Positions 25,140 to 35,435 of a DNA stretch of 52,554 nucleotides are shown one piece after another. Source of the stretch: Oceanisphaera arctica (GTDB lineage: Bacteria; Pseudomonadota; Gammaproteobacteria; Enterobacterales; Aeromonadaceae); contig NZ_MPZM01000018.1 in NCBI RefSeq assembly GCF_002936955.1, positions 1-52,554 on the forward strand, written 5' to 3'. Under the pieces are notes generated by a model. It worked only from the letters and a program-made list of their open reading frames with translations, ran no database searches and was not told the origin of the DNA. The stretch's first letter is position 1. Every line of letters starts with the position of its first letter. Both the position numbers and the translations under genes were made by a program.

Positions 25140-27276
25140 AACTGGCCTCCTTGCTACGTACCTTGCCAGACTTCAGCTGCTGCAATACCTGTGCCTTGGG
25201 CCCATCCGCCACTATTCGCCCTTGCTCCAGCACTATGACCCGGTCAACCACCTCCAGCATGGAGGTGCGATGGGTCACCAGCAGCAGGGTCTGTTCGGCC
25301 CTGAGCTTGAGCAGCTCCTGACGAATATACAGCTCGGAACGGTTATCCATGTTGGAGGTGGGCTCGTCCATCATCACCATCACCGGATCGTTGAGCATCG
25401 CCCGGGCGATGGCTACCGCCTGGCGCTGACCACCGGACAACTGGCGGCCGCCTTCGCCGACCTGCTTGTCCAGACCATCGGGATCCTGGTTAGTAAACAG
25501 GGTCACCCCCGCCCGCTGTGCCGCCGCCAGCACCTGACTTTCTTCCGCCAGCGGATTGGCAATCACTATGTTGTCTCGAATGGTGCCGAAGAACAGGTTT
25601 ACATCCTGTGGCACACAACCGATATTGCGTCTCAGAGCCGCCGGTTGCAGCTGGCCGATGTCGATGCCATCAATACGAATAGCGCCGCCTGTCGGTTTAT
25701 ACAAACCCGCCACCAGCCGCTCCAGTGTCGTCTTGCCCGAGCCGATACGACCGATAACGGCCACCTTTTCTCCGGCCTTGATATGCAGGCTCAGGTTGCT
25801 CAGCACATCATGCTCGGAGCCCGGATAACGAAAGCACACCTGATCAAACTGAATATCGCCGCTGAATACCGGATGATGAATAAAGCGCCGTCCCGCTTCC
25901 TGTTCCTCGGGGGCAGCCATAATCTGCTCCAGAATCCCCATGGCGGAGCGGGCCTGGTTGTAGCGAGTCGACAACACCGATAGCTGCACCATGGGCGCTA
26001 TGGCTCTGCCGCTCAGCATCACCGCCGCTATCAGTCCGCCCATCGACAAGTCACCGGCGGCAATCAGGTACACCCCCAGTACAATCAGGCTAACAGTGGT
26101 GAATTGCTGAGTGACACTGGCCAGGGTGGATACCGAGTTGGTCAGGCGACGAGTTTTCATGCCCCAGCTGGCAATATGGCTCACCGCCTGCTCCCAGCGG
26201 TGCTGAAAAGTTCCCTGAGCACCAAACAACTTGATGGTTTCCAGCCCCGCTATGCCTTCTACCAGGTTGGCATTTTTCTGGGATGCCAGCCGCGATCCTT
26301 CTTCTATGCTGCGTTTCAACGGCCGCTGGATCAGCACACTGAAGCCGATCAGCAACAAAATCGCGATAACCGGCACCCACACCATAGAACCGGCGAAAAT
26401 CCAGATGATCAGCAAAAACAGGAAGGAAAACGGAATATCGACCAGTGCCGCCACCGTGGCCGAGGTTAGAAAGTCCCGGACCGACTCGAATTCCTGCAGA
26501 TGCTTGGCGAAGGCACCGGTAGAAGGTGGCCGGGCCTCCATGCGCATCCCCATCACCTTGGAAAAGATCTGTGCAGATAACAATACATCCGATTTTTTGC
26601 CGGCCACATCGATAAAGTGACTGCGTAGCATGCGCAGCAGAAAATCGAACAAAAACACGATTCCGGCGCCGATCGCCAGCACCCACAAGGAGTCAAAAGA
26701 GAGGTTGGGCACTATCTTGTCGTACACGTTCATGGTGAACAGAGGCGTGACCAAGGCAAAGATGTTGATCAGCAAGGAGCCAATCAACACATCCCGGTAG
26801 ATGGAAAAGGAGCGCCGCAGGGTACCCCAGAACCAGTGCCCATCATGACTGTCCAGTATCTTGGGGGATCGTTCATCGAAGCGAAATTTGGGTTTGGTAA
26901 AAATAACGTGACCGTTGTAACTGGCCGACAGTTTTTCAAACGACAACCATTGTTCACCTTCTCCCGACCCTGGCAGCATGACCCGACAGCGGGCCTGCTC
27001 GGTATCCGTCTCCAGCAGCACACCGGCGTCGCCTTCTTTCAACAACAGAATGCAGGGCAGCAACAAGTCCGAAATATCGTCGAGCGAATAGGCCGCATGA
27101 TGGGCCGATAACTCGGCCCGTTCGGCCGCGCGAGAAAACAGCAGCGGCGTCAGCCTGGCTTCCGGCAGTGGCAACCCGGATATCAGGGCTTCCCCCTGCC
27201 AGGGGTGACCATAGAGTTTGGTCAGGAACACCAGGCAATGCAGCAAGGGATCCTGAACCGATTGTGAGTCCTGCAT
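25132..27276 (-). CDS. Type I secretion ABC transporter (LapB-like)
   Basis: This 714-residue protein has three parts. The N-terminal C39-like domain (about 1-130) lacks the catalytic cysteine, as in LapB and HlyB. A six-helix exporter domain spans about 155-440. The nucleotide-binding domain has Walker A GRIGSGKTTLERL (about 508), signature LSGGQRQAVAIARAM and Walker B VMVMMDEPTSNMD (about 637). It energises export of the RTX adhesin. It is the first gene of the Lap operon. The ribosome binding site is weak (GGGAG about 15 bases upstream) and I could not identify a convincing promoter in the 202-base gap before fbaA. Confidence 0.94.
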   Translation of the reverse strand: MQDSQSVQDPLLHCLVFLTKLYGHPWQGEALISGLPLPEARLTPLLFSRAAERAELSAHHAAYSLDDISDLLLPCILLLKEGDAGVLLETDTEQARCRVMLPGSGEGEQWLSFEKLSASYNGHVIFTKPKFRFDERSPKILDSHDGHWFWGTLRRSFSIYRDVLIGSLLINIFALVTPLFTMNVYDKIVPNLSFDSLWVLAIGAGIVFLFDFLLRMLRSHFIDVAGKKSDVLLSAQIFSKVMGMRMEARPPSTGAFAKHLQEFESVRDFLTSATVAALVDIPFSFLFLLIIWIFAGSMVWVPVIAILLLIGFSVLIQRPLKRSIEEGSRLASQKNANLVEGIAGLETIKLFGAQGTFQHRWEQAVSHIASWGMKTRRLTNSVSTLASVTQQFTTVSLIVLGVYLIAAGDLSMGGLIAAVMLSGRAIAPMVQLSVLSTRYNQARSAMGILEQIMAAPEEQEAGRRFIHHPVFSGDIQFDQVCFRYPGSEHDVLSNLSLHIKAGEKVAVIGRIGSGKTTLERLVAGLYKPTGGAIRIDGIDIGQLQPAALRRNIGCVPQDVNLFFGTIRDNIVIANPLAEESQVLAAAQRAGVTLFTNQDPDGLDKQVGEGGRQLSGGQRQAVAIARAMLNDPVMVMMDEPTSNMDNRSELYIRQELLKLRAEQTLLLVTHRTSMLEVVDRVIVLEQGRIVADGPKAQVLQQLKSGKVRSKEASYG

Positions 27277-27426
27277 GAATGAAGATGCTCCCGTCAGTAG
27301 CGCATGGGTCTTATTCTAGTGAAGTTATGGTTACTGCGCAGAGATGAGTAAAAAAACAGCAGATTGATGACCGAACGACACCGTGCCGTACCTGTCGAGT
27401 ATCAGGGGCAACGTGGAAAGGCGAGC

Positions 27427-27453
27427 AAAAAAATACCGGCACTGGGCCGGTAT
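27427..27453 (-). terminator. Terminator after fbaA
   Basis: Read leftwards, ATACCGGC and GCCGGTAT pair around a five-base loop and are followed by a run of T. It lies 26 bases beyond the fbaA stop and ends the epd-pgk-fbaA transcript before the Lap operon. Confidence 0.85.
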
Positions 27454-27478
27454 GATTTCAAACTTTAAAGGCTAATAT

Positions 27479-28558
27479 TTACAATACGTTAACGGCATTC
27501 AGTTCTTTGAACGCCTGTTCCAGGCGGGCCATCATGCTGTTCTGGCCTTCGCGCAGCCAGACCCGCGGATCGTAGTATTTCTTGTTCGGCTTGTCGTCAC
27601 CGTCCGGGTTTCCGATCTGACCCTGCAGGTAATCCTGTTTTGCTTTGTAATAATCCATCACACCGGCCCAGGTCGCCCACTGGGTATCGGTATCTATGTT
27701 CATCTTGATCACCCCGTAACCGATGGACTCCTTGATTTCTTCGGCAGAAGAGCCGGAGCCACCGTGGAACACGAAGTTCAGTGACTTGGCCGGCAGACCG
27801 AATTTTTCGGACACATACTTCTGGGAGTTATCCAGGATCTGCGGCGTCAGTTTGACGTTGCCCGGCTTGTATACGCCGTGCACGTTGCCGAAGGAGGCGG
27901 CGATGGTGAACTTGTCGCTGATAGCGCTCAGTTTTTCGTAGGCATAGGCCACGTCTTCCGGTTGGGTGTAAAGCAGCGAGCTGTCCATGCCGGTGTTGTC
28001 GACACCGTCCTCTTCACCACCGGTGCAGCCCAGCTCGATTTCCAGGGTCATGCCGATTTTGCTCATGCGCGCCAGGTATTGGCCGCAGATCTCGATGTTT
28101 TCTTCCAGGCTTTCTTCGGACAAGTCGATCATGTGCGAACTGAACAGCGGCTTGCCGGTCTCGGCAAAGTGCTTCTCGCCCGCGTCCAGCAGGCCGTCGA
28201 TCCAGGGCAGCAGCTTCTTGGCCGCATGGTCGGTATGCAGAATAACCGGCACCCCGTAGGCTTCGGCCAGCGCATGCACATGACGAGCACCGGAAATGGC
28301 GCCCAGAATGGCGGCCTGGTGACCTTCCAGCTTCAGACCCTTACCGGCGAAGAAGGCGGCGCCGCCGTTGGAGAACTGGACCACCACCGGCGCCTTGACC
28401 TTGGCGGCGACTTCCATCACGGCGTTAACCGACTCTGTACCCACCACGTTCACCGCCGGCAGCGCGAATGCGTTGGCCTTGGCGATGGTAAATATCGTCT
28501 GCATATCGTCGCCGCTGACTACACCCGGCTTTACCACATCAAAAATTTTCTGGGACAT
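27479..28558 (-). CDS. fbaA: Class II fructose-bisphosphate aldolase
   Basis: The zinc-dependent aldolase splits fructose 1,6-bisphosphate in glycolysis and makes it in gluconeogenesis. The product is 359 residues, the same as E. coli FbaA, and closely similar throughout. The zinc ligands are seen in VILHTDHAAKKLLPW, EIELGCTGGEEDGVDN, FGNVHGVYKPG and NFVFHGGSGS. The ATG at 28558 is preceded by AGGAGCAAGATA; the longer in-frame start is not supported. It is the third gene of epd-pgk-fbaA, 69 bases after pgk. Confidence 0.97.
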   Translation of the reverse strand: MSQKIFDVVKPGVVSGDDMQTIFTIAKANAFALPAVNVVGTESVNAVMEVAAKVKAPVVVQFSNGGAAFFAGKGLKLEGHQAAILGAISGARHVHALAEAYGVPVILHTDHAAKKLLPWIDGLLDAGEKHFAETGKPLFSSHMIDLSEESLEENIEICGQYLARMSKIGMTLEIELGCTGGEEDGVDNTGMDSSLLYTQPEDVAYAYEKLSAISDKFTIAASFGNVHGVYKPGNVKLTPQILDNSQKYVSEKFGLPAKSLNFVFHGGSGSSAEEIKESIGYGVIKMNIDTDTQWATWAGVMDYYKAKQDYLQGQIGNPDGDDKPNKKYYDPRVWLREGQNSMMARLEQAFKELNAVNVL

Positions 28559-28627
28559 TATCTTGCTCCTGTAGGAAAAGCATTCGGCCGGCAACCAGTG
28601 CCAGCTGATTTGAATCAGTAATACCGG

Positions 28628-29791
28628 TTAGCCCTTGGCTCTCTGCTCAAGCATGGCCACCGCCGGCAGTGTCTTGCCTTCCACAAACTCCAGGAAGGCG
28701 CCGCCACCGGTTGAGATATAGGAGATCTTGTCCTTGATTCCGAACAGGTCGATGGCCGCCAGAGTGTCGCCACCACCGGCGATGGAGAAGGCGTCGCTCT
28801 CGGCAATGGCCCTGGCCACAATGTCGGTGCCGCGACGGAAGTTTTCAAATTCGAACACGCCCACGGGGCCATTCCAGATGATGGTCTTGGCGTTTTTCAG
28901 GATCTCGGCCAGCTGTTCGGCAGACTCGTCACCCAGGTCGAGGATCTGCTCGTTGTCGGTCACTTCGGACACATCCTTGAGAGTGGCCGCTGCGGTTTCG
29001 GAAAACTCGGTGGCAGTGCGTACATCGGTGGGCAGCGGAATATCACACTTGGCCATCAGTCGCTTGGCTTCCGGGATCAGGTCCGCTTCATGCAGCGACT
29101 TGCCTACGTTGTGGCCGGCGGCGGCGACGAAGGTATTGGAAATTCCGCCCCCCACCACCAGCTGATCGGCGATGCCGGACAGAGATTCCAGCACGGTCAG
29201 CTTGGTGGAAACCTTGGAGCCACCTACTACCGCCACCAGCGGCCGGGCCGGGTTATCCAGCGCCTTGGCCAATGCTTCGAGCTCGGCAGATAACAAGGGG
29301 CCGGCACAGGCGATGGTGGCAAATTTGGCTACGCCATGAGTGGAGGCCTGGGCCCGATGGGCGGTGCCGAAGGCATCCATCACAAACACATCACAAAGGG
29401 CCGCATACTGACGAGACAGGGCCTCGTCATCTTTTTTCTCGCCTTTATTGAAGCGCACGTTTTCCAGCACCACCAGCTCGTTGGCGGCAAGCTCCACGCC
29501 GTTCAGATAATCTCTGGCCAGACGTACCGGCACAGACAGGGCGTGCTGCAGGTAATCTACCACCGGCTGCAGGGAGAACTCGTCGGCGTATTCACCTTCG
29601 GTGGGGCGGCCGAGGTGAGAAGTCACCATCACCTGGGCACCCTGAGCCAGTGCCGCTTCGATGGTCGGCAGCGAGGCCAGGATACGGGCGTCGGAGCTGA
29701 CCTTGCCGTTTTTAACCGGCACGTTCAGATCGGCGCGGATCAGCACCCGCTTGCCAGACAAGTCGAGTTCGTTCATTTTGATGACAGACAT
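28628..29791 (-). CDS. pgk: Phosphoglycerate kinase
   Basis: Pgk transfers phosphate from 1,3-bisphosphoglycerate to ADP. The 387-residue product has the E. coli length. Landmarks are [15 protein letters not shown] (about 15-29), [11 protein letters not shown], the hinge [27 protein letters not shown] and the nucleotide-binding GGGDTLAAI. The start has AGAGGAC upstream. It follows epd by 33 bases. The conserved triple epd-pgk-fbaA links vitamin B6 synthesis with glycolysis. Confidence 0.98.
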   Translation of the reverse strand: MSVIKMNELDLSGKRVLIRADLNVPVKNGKVSSDARILASLPTIEAALAQGAQVMVTSHLGRPTEGEYADEFSLQPVVDYLQHALSVPVRLARDYLNGVELAANELVVLENVRFNKGEKKDDEALSRQYAALCDVFVMDAFGTAHRAQASTHGVAKFATIACAGPLLSAELEALAKALDNPARPLVAVVGGSKVSTKLTVLESLSGIADQLVVGGGISNTFVAAAGHNVGKSLHEADLIPEAKRLMAKCDIPLPTDVRTATEFSETAAATLKDVSEVTDNEQILDLGDESAEQLAEILKNAKTIIWNGPVGVFEFENFRRGTDIVARAIAESDAFSIAGGGDTLAAIDLFGIKDKISYISTGGGAFLEFVEGKTLPAVAMLEQRAKG

Positions 29792-29824
29792 AACGCGTCC
29801 TCTATATTGCAGTATTAGTGTTTT

Positions 29825-30844
29825 TTAATTCGTGTCGACCGGCTTGAGCCAGGCCAGACTGGTATCCAGCATCCGGTTGGCAAAGCCCCATTCGTTATCA
29901 CACCACATCAGCATCTTGATCAGGTTGGCGTCACTGACCCGGGTTTGGGTGCCATCGATGATGGAAGAATGAGGATCATGATTGAAATCTACCGAGACCA
30001 GCGGCGCCTCGGTATAGCCGAGAATCCCCTTGAGCGGCCCGGCGGCGGCCTCGCGCAGCACCCGGTTGACCGCCTCGACCGTGGCCTTGTTGTCCACGAT
30101 TACGCTCAAATCCATGGCGGTTACGTTAATAGTGGGTACTCGCACCGAAATGGCCTCGAACTTACCGGCAAAATGCGGAAGTATGCGTTCAACGCCCTTG
30201 GCCAGCTTGGTATCCACCGGAATGATGGACTGGCTGGCGGCGCGGGTGCGGCGCAGATCGGGATGATAGGCATCGATCACCTGCTGATCATTCATCGCCG
30301 AATGAATGGTGGTGATGTTACCGCACTTGATATTGAATACCCGGTGCAGGGTCTCGATCACCGGCACCACGCAGTTGGTGGTACAGGAGGCGTTGGAAAC
30401 AATGGTCTCGTCACCGGTCAGTTGCTGATGATTGACGCCGTAGACGATGGTGGCGTCCAGATCGTTGTCGCCCGGATGGGAAAACAGCACCTTTTTGGCG
30501 CCCGCCTTCAGGTGCAGCCGGGCATCGGCCCGGCTGGACAATACGCCGGTGCATTCCAGCACCAGATCGACGCCCAGCTCGGCCCAGGGCAGCCGGGCAG
30601 GATCGGGCTCATGACATAAACGGATGATATCGTCTTCAATCTCGAAGGCACCCGGCAACAGCGTCACCTCCCGGCCGAAACGTCCGTGGCTGGAGTCGTA
30701 ACGGGTCAGGTGAGCCATGGCCTCTGGCTCGGCCAGTTCGTTGATGGCGACGATCTTCATATACCGGTGCAGATCACGTTCGTAAAACGCCCGTAATACA
30801 CTGCGTCCGATACGGCCGTAGCCGTTAATGGCGACTCGAATCAT
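29825..30844 (-). CDS. epd: D-erythrose-4-phosphate dehydrogenase
   Basis: Epd oxidises erythrose 4-phosphate to 4-phosphoerythronate, the first step of the DXP-dependent pyridoxal phosphate pathway. It is a GAPDH paralogue of 339 residues. It has the NAD motif [14 protein letters not shown], catalytic Cys154 in NASCTTNC and the [20 protein letters not shown] segment. [24 protein letters not shown] and [18 protein letters not shown] are characteristic of Epd rather than of glycolytic GAPDH. The position before pgk-fbaA agrees. Expression probably starts in the 178-base gap upstream, where a terminator for the preceding small gene also lies. Confidence 0.95.
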   Translation of the reverse strand: MIRVAINGYGRIGRSVLRAFYERDLHRYMKIVAINELAEPEAMAHLTRYDSSHGRFGREVTLLPGAFEIEDDIIRLCHEPDPARLPWAELGVDLVLECTGVLSSRADARLHLKAGAKKVLFSHPGDNDLDATIVYGVNHQQLTGDETIVSNASCTTNCVVPVIETLHRVFNIKCGNITTIHSAMNDQQVIDAYHPDLRRTRAASQSIIPVDTKLAKGVERILPHFAGKFEAISVRVPTINVTAMDLSVIVDNKATVEAVNRVLREAAAGPLKGILGYTEAPLVSVDFNHDPHSSIIDGTQTRVSDANLIKMLMWCDNEWGFANRMLDTSLAWLKPVDTN

Positions 30845-30965
30845 TTACTCTTGTTCCTGTGGGCATAAAGGCGATACCGGGCATTTCCCTTCCGGTACTG
30901 AAATCAGGCACAAGTCTAACGGGGATTGAAACCAAGGGGAATGGCTGGAGAAGTGATGGAGCCCT

Positions 30966-31000
30966 AAAAAGGAAAACCCCGGCTGCCAAGGCAGTCGGGG
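30966..31000 (-). terminator. Terminator after the 53-codon gene
   Basis: On the minus strand CCCCGACTGCC and GGCAGCCGGGG form an 11-bp stem with one G-T pair, followed by TTTTCCTTTTT. It lies 23 bases beyond the stop of the small unknown gene, upstream of epd. Confidence 0.75.
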
Positions 31001-31022
31001 GAGTCATCAAAACAGGGGTTAA

Positions 31023-31184
31023 TCAAACGCCTTCCAGCTCTATTTCTCGCTGGTCGGCCCGAACAGGGTCGTCGGCTTGATGCTGCAACCAGCGCAGCAA
31101 CTGCGCCGGATAACAATCATCCGCCGCCGACATGCAAAGCGGTAACGACAGGTGGGGGGGCATCATCTGCGGCACATAATCCAT
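31023..31184 (-). CDS. Small protein of unknown function (53 residues)
   Basis: I do not recognise this protein. The reading frame starting MDYVPQMMPPHLSLPLCMSA has AGGA nine bases upstream of the ATG and ends EIELEGV, just before a good terminator. That gives it a plausible gene architecture. It is rich in leucine and glutamine with an acidic tail, contains two cysteines, and has no signal peptide or clear membrane helix. The region QLLRWLQHQADDPVRADQRE would be a helix. It lies 100 bases after the MFS gene on the same strand. An in-frame ATG at 31229 would add 15 residues but lacks a ribosome binding site. Confidence 0.55.
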   Translation of the reverse strand: MDYVPQMMPPHLSLPLCMSAADDCYPAQLLRWLQHQADDPVRADQREIELEGV

Positions 31185-31284
31185 GATCTTGTCCTCGCTG
31201 GTGAAACAAACCTCAAGTGACCCTAACATCTCCTGTTGACGGTTTTATGACTGTATAACATTCCACCAGCTTATGCGACTCGAC

Positions 31285-32670
31285 TCAGTGCGGCAACAGC
31301 ACGGGCTCCTCTACCTCGGTATCGGGCTGGGGTTCGGGCTCAGGTTCGGGTAAGTCCAGTTCCATCTGGCAGGCCTGCGCTTCGGCAATGGCCTCCTGTT
31401 CCATATGCGGAAACACCTCTTCCATCGGCACTTCCACAAACTCTTCGTTTCGAGGATCCAGCTCGACAATGATACCCGCCGTGTCCGCCGGGGTCTGAAT
31501 ATAGTGGGCCTGTTCCAGCACCGGCACCGAAGTGCTGCGCCACTGCCAGACCCATGTATAGGTTCCCAGCAGCAACGCCACCCCGGCACAACCATAGTAA
31601 AGCCCCTGGGCCCCGAGCCAGGTCATCATGCTGGAGCTGAACAGCGGCCCCAAGGTGCTGCCCAGACCGTAACTCAGCAACAAGGTTGTGCTGGCCGCGA
31701 CAATATGGTGGGCCTCCATTCGGTCGTTGGTGATCGCCACCGCCACCGGATAGATAGCCGCCACCATGCCCATATAGAGTGAAGAAAAACCGATCAGAAA
31801 CCAGAGGTTCAGATGCCCCATAAACACCACGCCCAAGGCGCTGCCAACAATCAGAGCATTGAGCCAGACCATGATTTTGCTGCGGTCTAGCCGGTCACAT
31901 AACCGGCCTAGCGGCCAGGCAAACAGGATAAAGGTAAATACCGAGGCCGCCATGAAATAAGACAGCTGGTCTACCGGCAGGCCAACGTCAATGGCATAGA
32001 CAGGAGCCATCGAATAGAAGCTGCTGATCAAGACCCCACTGCACAAGGCCGCCAACAGCCCCACCGGCGCATCCTTGATAATGGCTTTCACGCTGATGCG
32101 CTCGCTGTGCTCTATAGTCGGTGCTTCCACCCGACTCAGCGACAGTGGCACCAGCGCCGCGGTCAGCACGATGGCACCCAGGGTAAAGGGCACAAAGGCC
32201 ACCGGATCGATCAGACCAATCAGCAACTGGCCGGCGGTCGCCGCAATGTAGGTACAAATCTGATAGGTAAAAAACAGCGTCGCCCGATATTCATTGGTGG
32301 CCACGGCACTGAACCAGCTTTCAATCACCACAAAACTGCCGGCTACCGCTATGCCCGCAAAGGCGCGTAACAGTGCCCAGACCCAGATACTGTCGGTCAA
32401 CGGAAAGATCAGGGTGGAGCTGGCCAGGAAGGCACTGAACACGGCAAAGGCTCGAATATGCCCCACGCGCTTGATCACCCGGGGGCCATACAGGGAGCCG
32501 AGCACAAAGCCCACCGCGTAACACACCATAATGCTGCCGATCAGCGTCGGCTCAATGCCCCTGAGGCCCAGGTTGACCCCGAGCAGAGTCATGACAAAGG
32601 TGTTTCCCCCCATCAAGAGGAAGACGCTGAAAATCAGGGCAGAAAGGGAAATAACCAGACGTTTTATCAT
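31285..32670 (-). CDS. MFS permease (YcaD/UMF2-like) with acidic-proline tail
   Basis: This 461-residue protein has about twelve hydrophobic segments and an MFS core of the YcaD/UMF2 type (MGGNTFVMTLLGVNLGLRG at the start, SLYGPRVIKRVGHIR at loop 2-3, and RAFAGIAVAGSFVVIESWF). The substrate is unknown. After the last helix (about residue 385) comes a cytoplasmic tail of about 75 residues that is rich in Glu and Pro and ends with a Glu-Pro run (PEPEPEPQPD). The chosen ATG at 32670 gives the family N-terminus (MIKRLVISLSALIFSVF); a longer frame exists. No strong ribosome binding site is visible. Confidence 0.85.
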   Translation of the reverse strand: MIKRLVISLSALIFSVFLLMGGNTFVMTLLGVNLGLRGIEPTLIGSIMVCYAVGFVLGSLYGPRVIKRVGHIRAFAVFSAFLASSTLIFPLTDSIWVWALLRAFAGIAVAGSFVVIESWFSAVATNEYRATLFFTYQICTYIAATAGQLLIGLIDPVAFVPFTLGAIVLTAALVPLSLSRVEAPTIEHSERISVKAIIKDAPVGLLAALCSGVLISSFYSMAPVYAIDVGLPVDQLSYFMAASVFTFILFAWPLGRLCDRLDRSKIMVWLNALIVGSALGVVFMGHLNLWFLIGFSSLYMGMVAAIYPVAVAITNDRMEAHHIVAASTTLLLSYGLGSTLGPLFSSSMMTWLGAQGLYYGCAGVALLLGTYTWVWQWRSTSVPVLEQAHYIQTPADTAGIIVELDPRNEEFVEVPMEEVFPHMEQEAIAEAQACQMELDLPEPEPEPQPDTEVEEPVLLPH

Positions 32671-32816
32671 GAACGACCGCTGTGTGAATAAATGGATGAG
32701 ATTGCCGTCAGGTTGACAGGAAACATAGGTGGTTAACACCCCGGATACACTTTTTTATCCGGCTTTGATCACGATTATAAGACATGAGCTCATGATTTTT
32801 TTAAGCGGCGAACAGG

Positions 32817-32850
32817 CAAAAAAATCCCCGGACCAGCCGGGGATTTTTTA
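32817..32850. terminator. Terminator after malate synthase G
   Basis: ATCCCCGG (32824-32831) and CCGGGGAT (32837-32844) pair around ACCAG and are flanked by A and T tracts, so the hairpin can act in both directions. It lies about 30 bases beyond the glcB stop and upstream of the MFS gene. Confidence 0.85.
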
Positions 32851-32879
32851 ACAGCAACTTTTTAGCTGCAACAGGGTAA

Positions 32880-35051
32880 TTAGCCCTGAGCTTTCAGCTT
32901 GCGACGATAAGCGTGCAGCAGTGGCTCGGTATAACCGCTGGGCTGAGTAGCGCCCTCGAATACCAGGTCACAGGCGGCTTTGAAGGCGATGCCATCGAAG
33001 CCTGGTGCCATATTGCGATACTGCGAATCGGCGGCGTTCTGCTGATCGACGATGGCGGCCATGCGTTTCATGGACTCCATCACCTGATCGTTGGTCAGAA
33101 TGCCGTGACGCAGCCAGTTGGCGATGTGCTGAGCGGAAATACGCAGGGTAGCGCGGTCTTCCATCAGGCCGACATCGTTGATGTCCGGCACCTTGGAACA
33201 GCCCACACCCTGATCAATCCAGCGCACAACATAACCGAGGATACCCTGGGCATTGTTATCCAGATCCTGCTGAATTTCTTCGGCAGTCAGCTTTTCCGGG
33301 TTGGCCAGCAGCGGAATGGTCAGCAGTTCGTCCAGGCTGGCCGCTTCGCGTGACTTCAGCTCATCCTGACGAGACTTCACATTCACCTGATGGTAATGCG
33401 TAGTATGCAGCACGGCGGCGGTCGGAGACGGAACCCAGGCGGTGTTGGCACCGGCCATGGGGTGAGCGATTTTCTGCTCCATCATATCGGCCATGTTGTC
33501 GGGAATCGCCCACATGCCTTTACCGATTTGTGCCTTGCCCTGCAGGCCGGCAGCCAGACCGATGTCTACGTTGTTGTTCTCGTAGGCGCCAATCCAGGCC
33601 TGCTGCTTCATATTACCTTTGCGCACAACCGGGCCGGCTTCCATGCTGGTGTGAATTTCATCACCAGTACGGTCCAGGAAGCCGGTGTTGATGAAGACCA
33701 CACGCTCGCGGGCTTCATAGATACAGGCTTTCAGGTTGACACTGGTACGGCGCTCTTCGTCCATGATACCCACTTTCAGGGTATTCTTGGCCAGGCCCAG
33801 TACCTGCTCGACACGGGCGAACAGTTCACAGGCAAACGCGACTTCTTCCGGACCATGCATCTTGGGCTTGACGATGTACACGCTGCCGGTACGGGAATTC
33901 TTGAACTGGCCGTTGCCTTTCAGATCGTGAATGGCAATCAGGCAGGTCACCAGAGCATCGAGAATGCCTTCCGGTACTTCGTTGCCGTCTTTGTCCAGTA
34001 CCGCTTCGTTGGTCATCAGGTGACCGACGTTACGGACGAACAGCAGGCTGCGGCCATGCAGGTCGAACTTTTCACCCTGAGGATTGAGGTATTCGCGATC
34101 CGGGTTCAGGCTGCGGACGATTTCTTTGTCGCCTTTCTGTACCTTCTGGGTCAGGGTGCCTTTCATCAGGCCCAGCCAGTTGCGATACACACCGACCTTG
34201 TCTTCGGCATCGACGGCAGCAACGGAGTCTTCGCAGTCCATGATGGTGGACAAGGCGGATTCCAGCAGCAGGTCTTTGATACCCGCCTTGTCGTCTTTAC
34301 CTACCTGGTTGGAGCGGTCGAACTGCAGCTCGATGTGCAGGCCGTTATTACGCAGCAACACGGCAACCGGAGTGGAAGCGTCACCGTTATAACCGGCAAA
34401 CTTGCTGGTGTCGGCCAGGGTAGTGACTTCACCGTTTTCCAGGGTGACCTGCAGCTGACCGTCAATCACCTGATAGGTGTTGGCATCGGCGTGACTGCCG
34501 TTGGCCAGAGGCGCGGCCTGATCCAGCAGGTTACGACCCCAGGCAACAACCTTGGCCGCACGACGCGGATTGAATGCCTTGGTTTTTTCGGCGCCATCGG
34601 CATCGGAGATGATATCGCTGCCGTACAGTGCATCGTACAGGCTGCCCCAACGTGCGTTGGCGGCATTCAGGCAGTAGCGGGCATTGTTGACCGGTACAAC
34701 CAGCTGAGGGCCGGCCAGGGTCGCCAGTTCTGCATCAACGTTGGTGGTGGTGATGGCGAAGTCATCGACTGCCGGCAGCAGGTAGCCGATGTCGGTCAGG
34801 AACTGCTTGTAGGCTGCTGCATCAAAGGACTGGCCGGCATGAGCCTGATGCCATTCGTCGATTTGACGTTGCAGCTGTTCCCGTTTTTCCAGCAGGGCGC
34901 GGTTCTTCGGAGCCAGATCGTTGACGATCTGTTCCATGCCGGTCCAGAAAGCCGCTGGCTCAACGCCAGTACCGGGGATGATTTCATTTACTACCAGATC
35001 ATGAAGAACGGTAGCGACTTGCAAAGTGCCGAGGTGAGTACGTTCCGTCAT
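32880..35051 (-). CDS. glcB: Malate synthase G
   Basis: GlcB condenses glyoxylate with acetyl-CoA to give malate, feeding C2 compounds such as glycolate or acetate into the TCA cycle. The product is 723 residues, identical in length to E. coli GlcB. Family landmarks include [20 protein letters not shown] (about 260), the TIM-barrel segment [55 protein letters not shown] and the C-terminal helical domain. It stands alone here, without an isocitrate lyase or glc genes in the window. Confidence 0.97.
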   Translation of the reverse strand: MTERTHLGTLQVATVLHDLVVNEIIPGTGVEPAAFWTGMEQIVNDLAPKNRALLEKREQLQRQIDEWHQAHAGQSFDAAAYKQFLTDIGYLLPAVDDFAITTTNVDAELATLAGPQLVVPVNNARYCLNAANARWGSLYDALYGSDIISDADGAEKTKAFNPRRAAKVVAWGRNLLDQAAPLANGSHADANTYQVIDGQLQVTLENGEVTTLADTSKFAGYNGDASTPVAVLLRNNGLHIELQFDRSNQVGKDDKAGIKDLLLESALSTIMDCEDSVAAVDAEDKVGVYRNWLGLMKGTLTQKVQKGDKEIVRSLNPDREYLNPQGEKFDLHGRSLLFVRNVGHLMTNEAVLDKDGNEVPEGILDALVTCLIAIHDLKGNGQFKNSRTGSVYIVKPKMHGPEEVAFACELFARVEQVLGLAKNTLKVGIMDEERRTSVNLKACIYEARERVVFINTGFLDRTGDEIHTSMEAGPVVRKGNMKQQAWIGAYENNNVDIGLAAGLQGKAQIGKGMWAIPDNMADMMEQKIAHPMAGANTAWVPSPTAAVLHTTHYHQVNVKSRQDELKSREAASLDELLTIPLLANPEKLTAEEIQQDLDNNAQGILGYVVRWIDQGVGCSKVPDINDVGLMEDRATLRISAQHIANWLRHGILTNDQVMESMKRMAAIVDQQNAADSQYRNMAPGFDGIAFKAACDLVFEGATQPSGYTEPLLHAYRRKLKAQG

Positions 35052-35435
35052 AGTTGCTTCTTCTATTCTAGTTGTCAGTAGTTATGTTTAAGACCGATCA
35101 CTAACCCTAATCGCTTGGGAGCGATAGTTTACCTCGTGAAGGGAGCCAGAGGCAAAGTCGAATTGCAATGAGTGCTCACAGGATATTTACAAATTGTGTA
35201 TAAAAAGTCATTTATTTTATAATATTGCATATAATTCAATGATATAAACACCAATAACAACCCGGTACAATTCGTACATATTTTCAGCACTCGACGCCAG
35301 CGTGCCACTGCCATCTCACTCGAAAAGCTCGCATTTTCCATGCAAAGAACAGACAAAAAACAGACAAAAAAACGCGCTATCGCGCGTTTTTAAGCAACTC
35401 AAGGCCACCTCGTCCGATCTGGCAATAAGTGTCGT
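35052..35435. other. Intergenic region between glcB and phoU
   Basis: This 384-base gap contains no credible gene. The part at about 35195-35280 is strikingly AT-rich compared with the surroundings and probably holds the glcB promoter, but no hexamer pair is clear enough to name. The left end near phoU has the phoU terminator. The section GACAAAAAACAGACAAAAAA (35352-35371) repeats ACAGACAAAAAA twice. Confidence 0.6.
35365..35390 (-). terminator. Terminator after the pstCAB-phoU operon
   Basis: AACGCGC-TATC-GCGCGTT (35371-35388) is followed, on the minus strand, by a seven-base T tract. It lies about 45 bases beyond the phoU stop. The opposite strand also has four T residues. Confidence 0.85.

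Noticed and set aside
25132-27276. The ABC exporter as a bacteriocin peptidase-transporter
   Set aside because: The C39 domain lacks the catalytic cysteine, and the neighbours are adhesin, LapG and LapD genes.
33390-35081. A 563-codon open frame opposite malate synthase G
   Set aside because: Antisense shadow of glcB, with no recognisable domain; malate synthase accounts for the codon pattern.
35195-35290. The AT-rich block upstream of glcB as a sign of horizontal transfer or an attachment site
   Set aside because: It is short, has no flanking repeats or integrase, and is adequately explained as promoter DNA.
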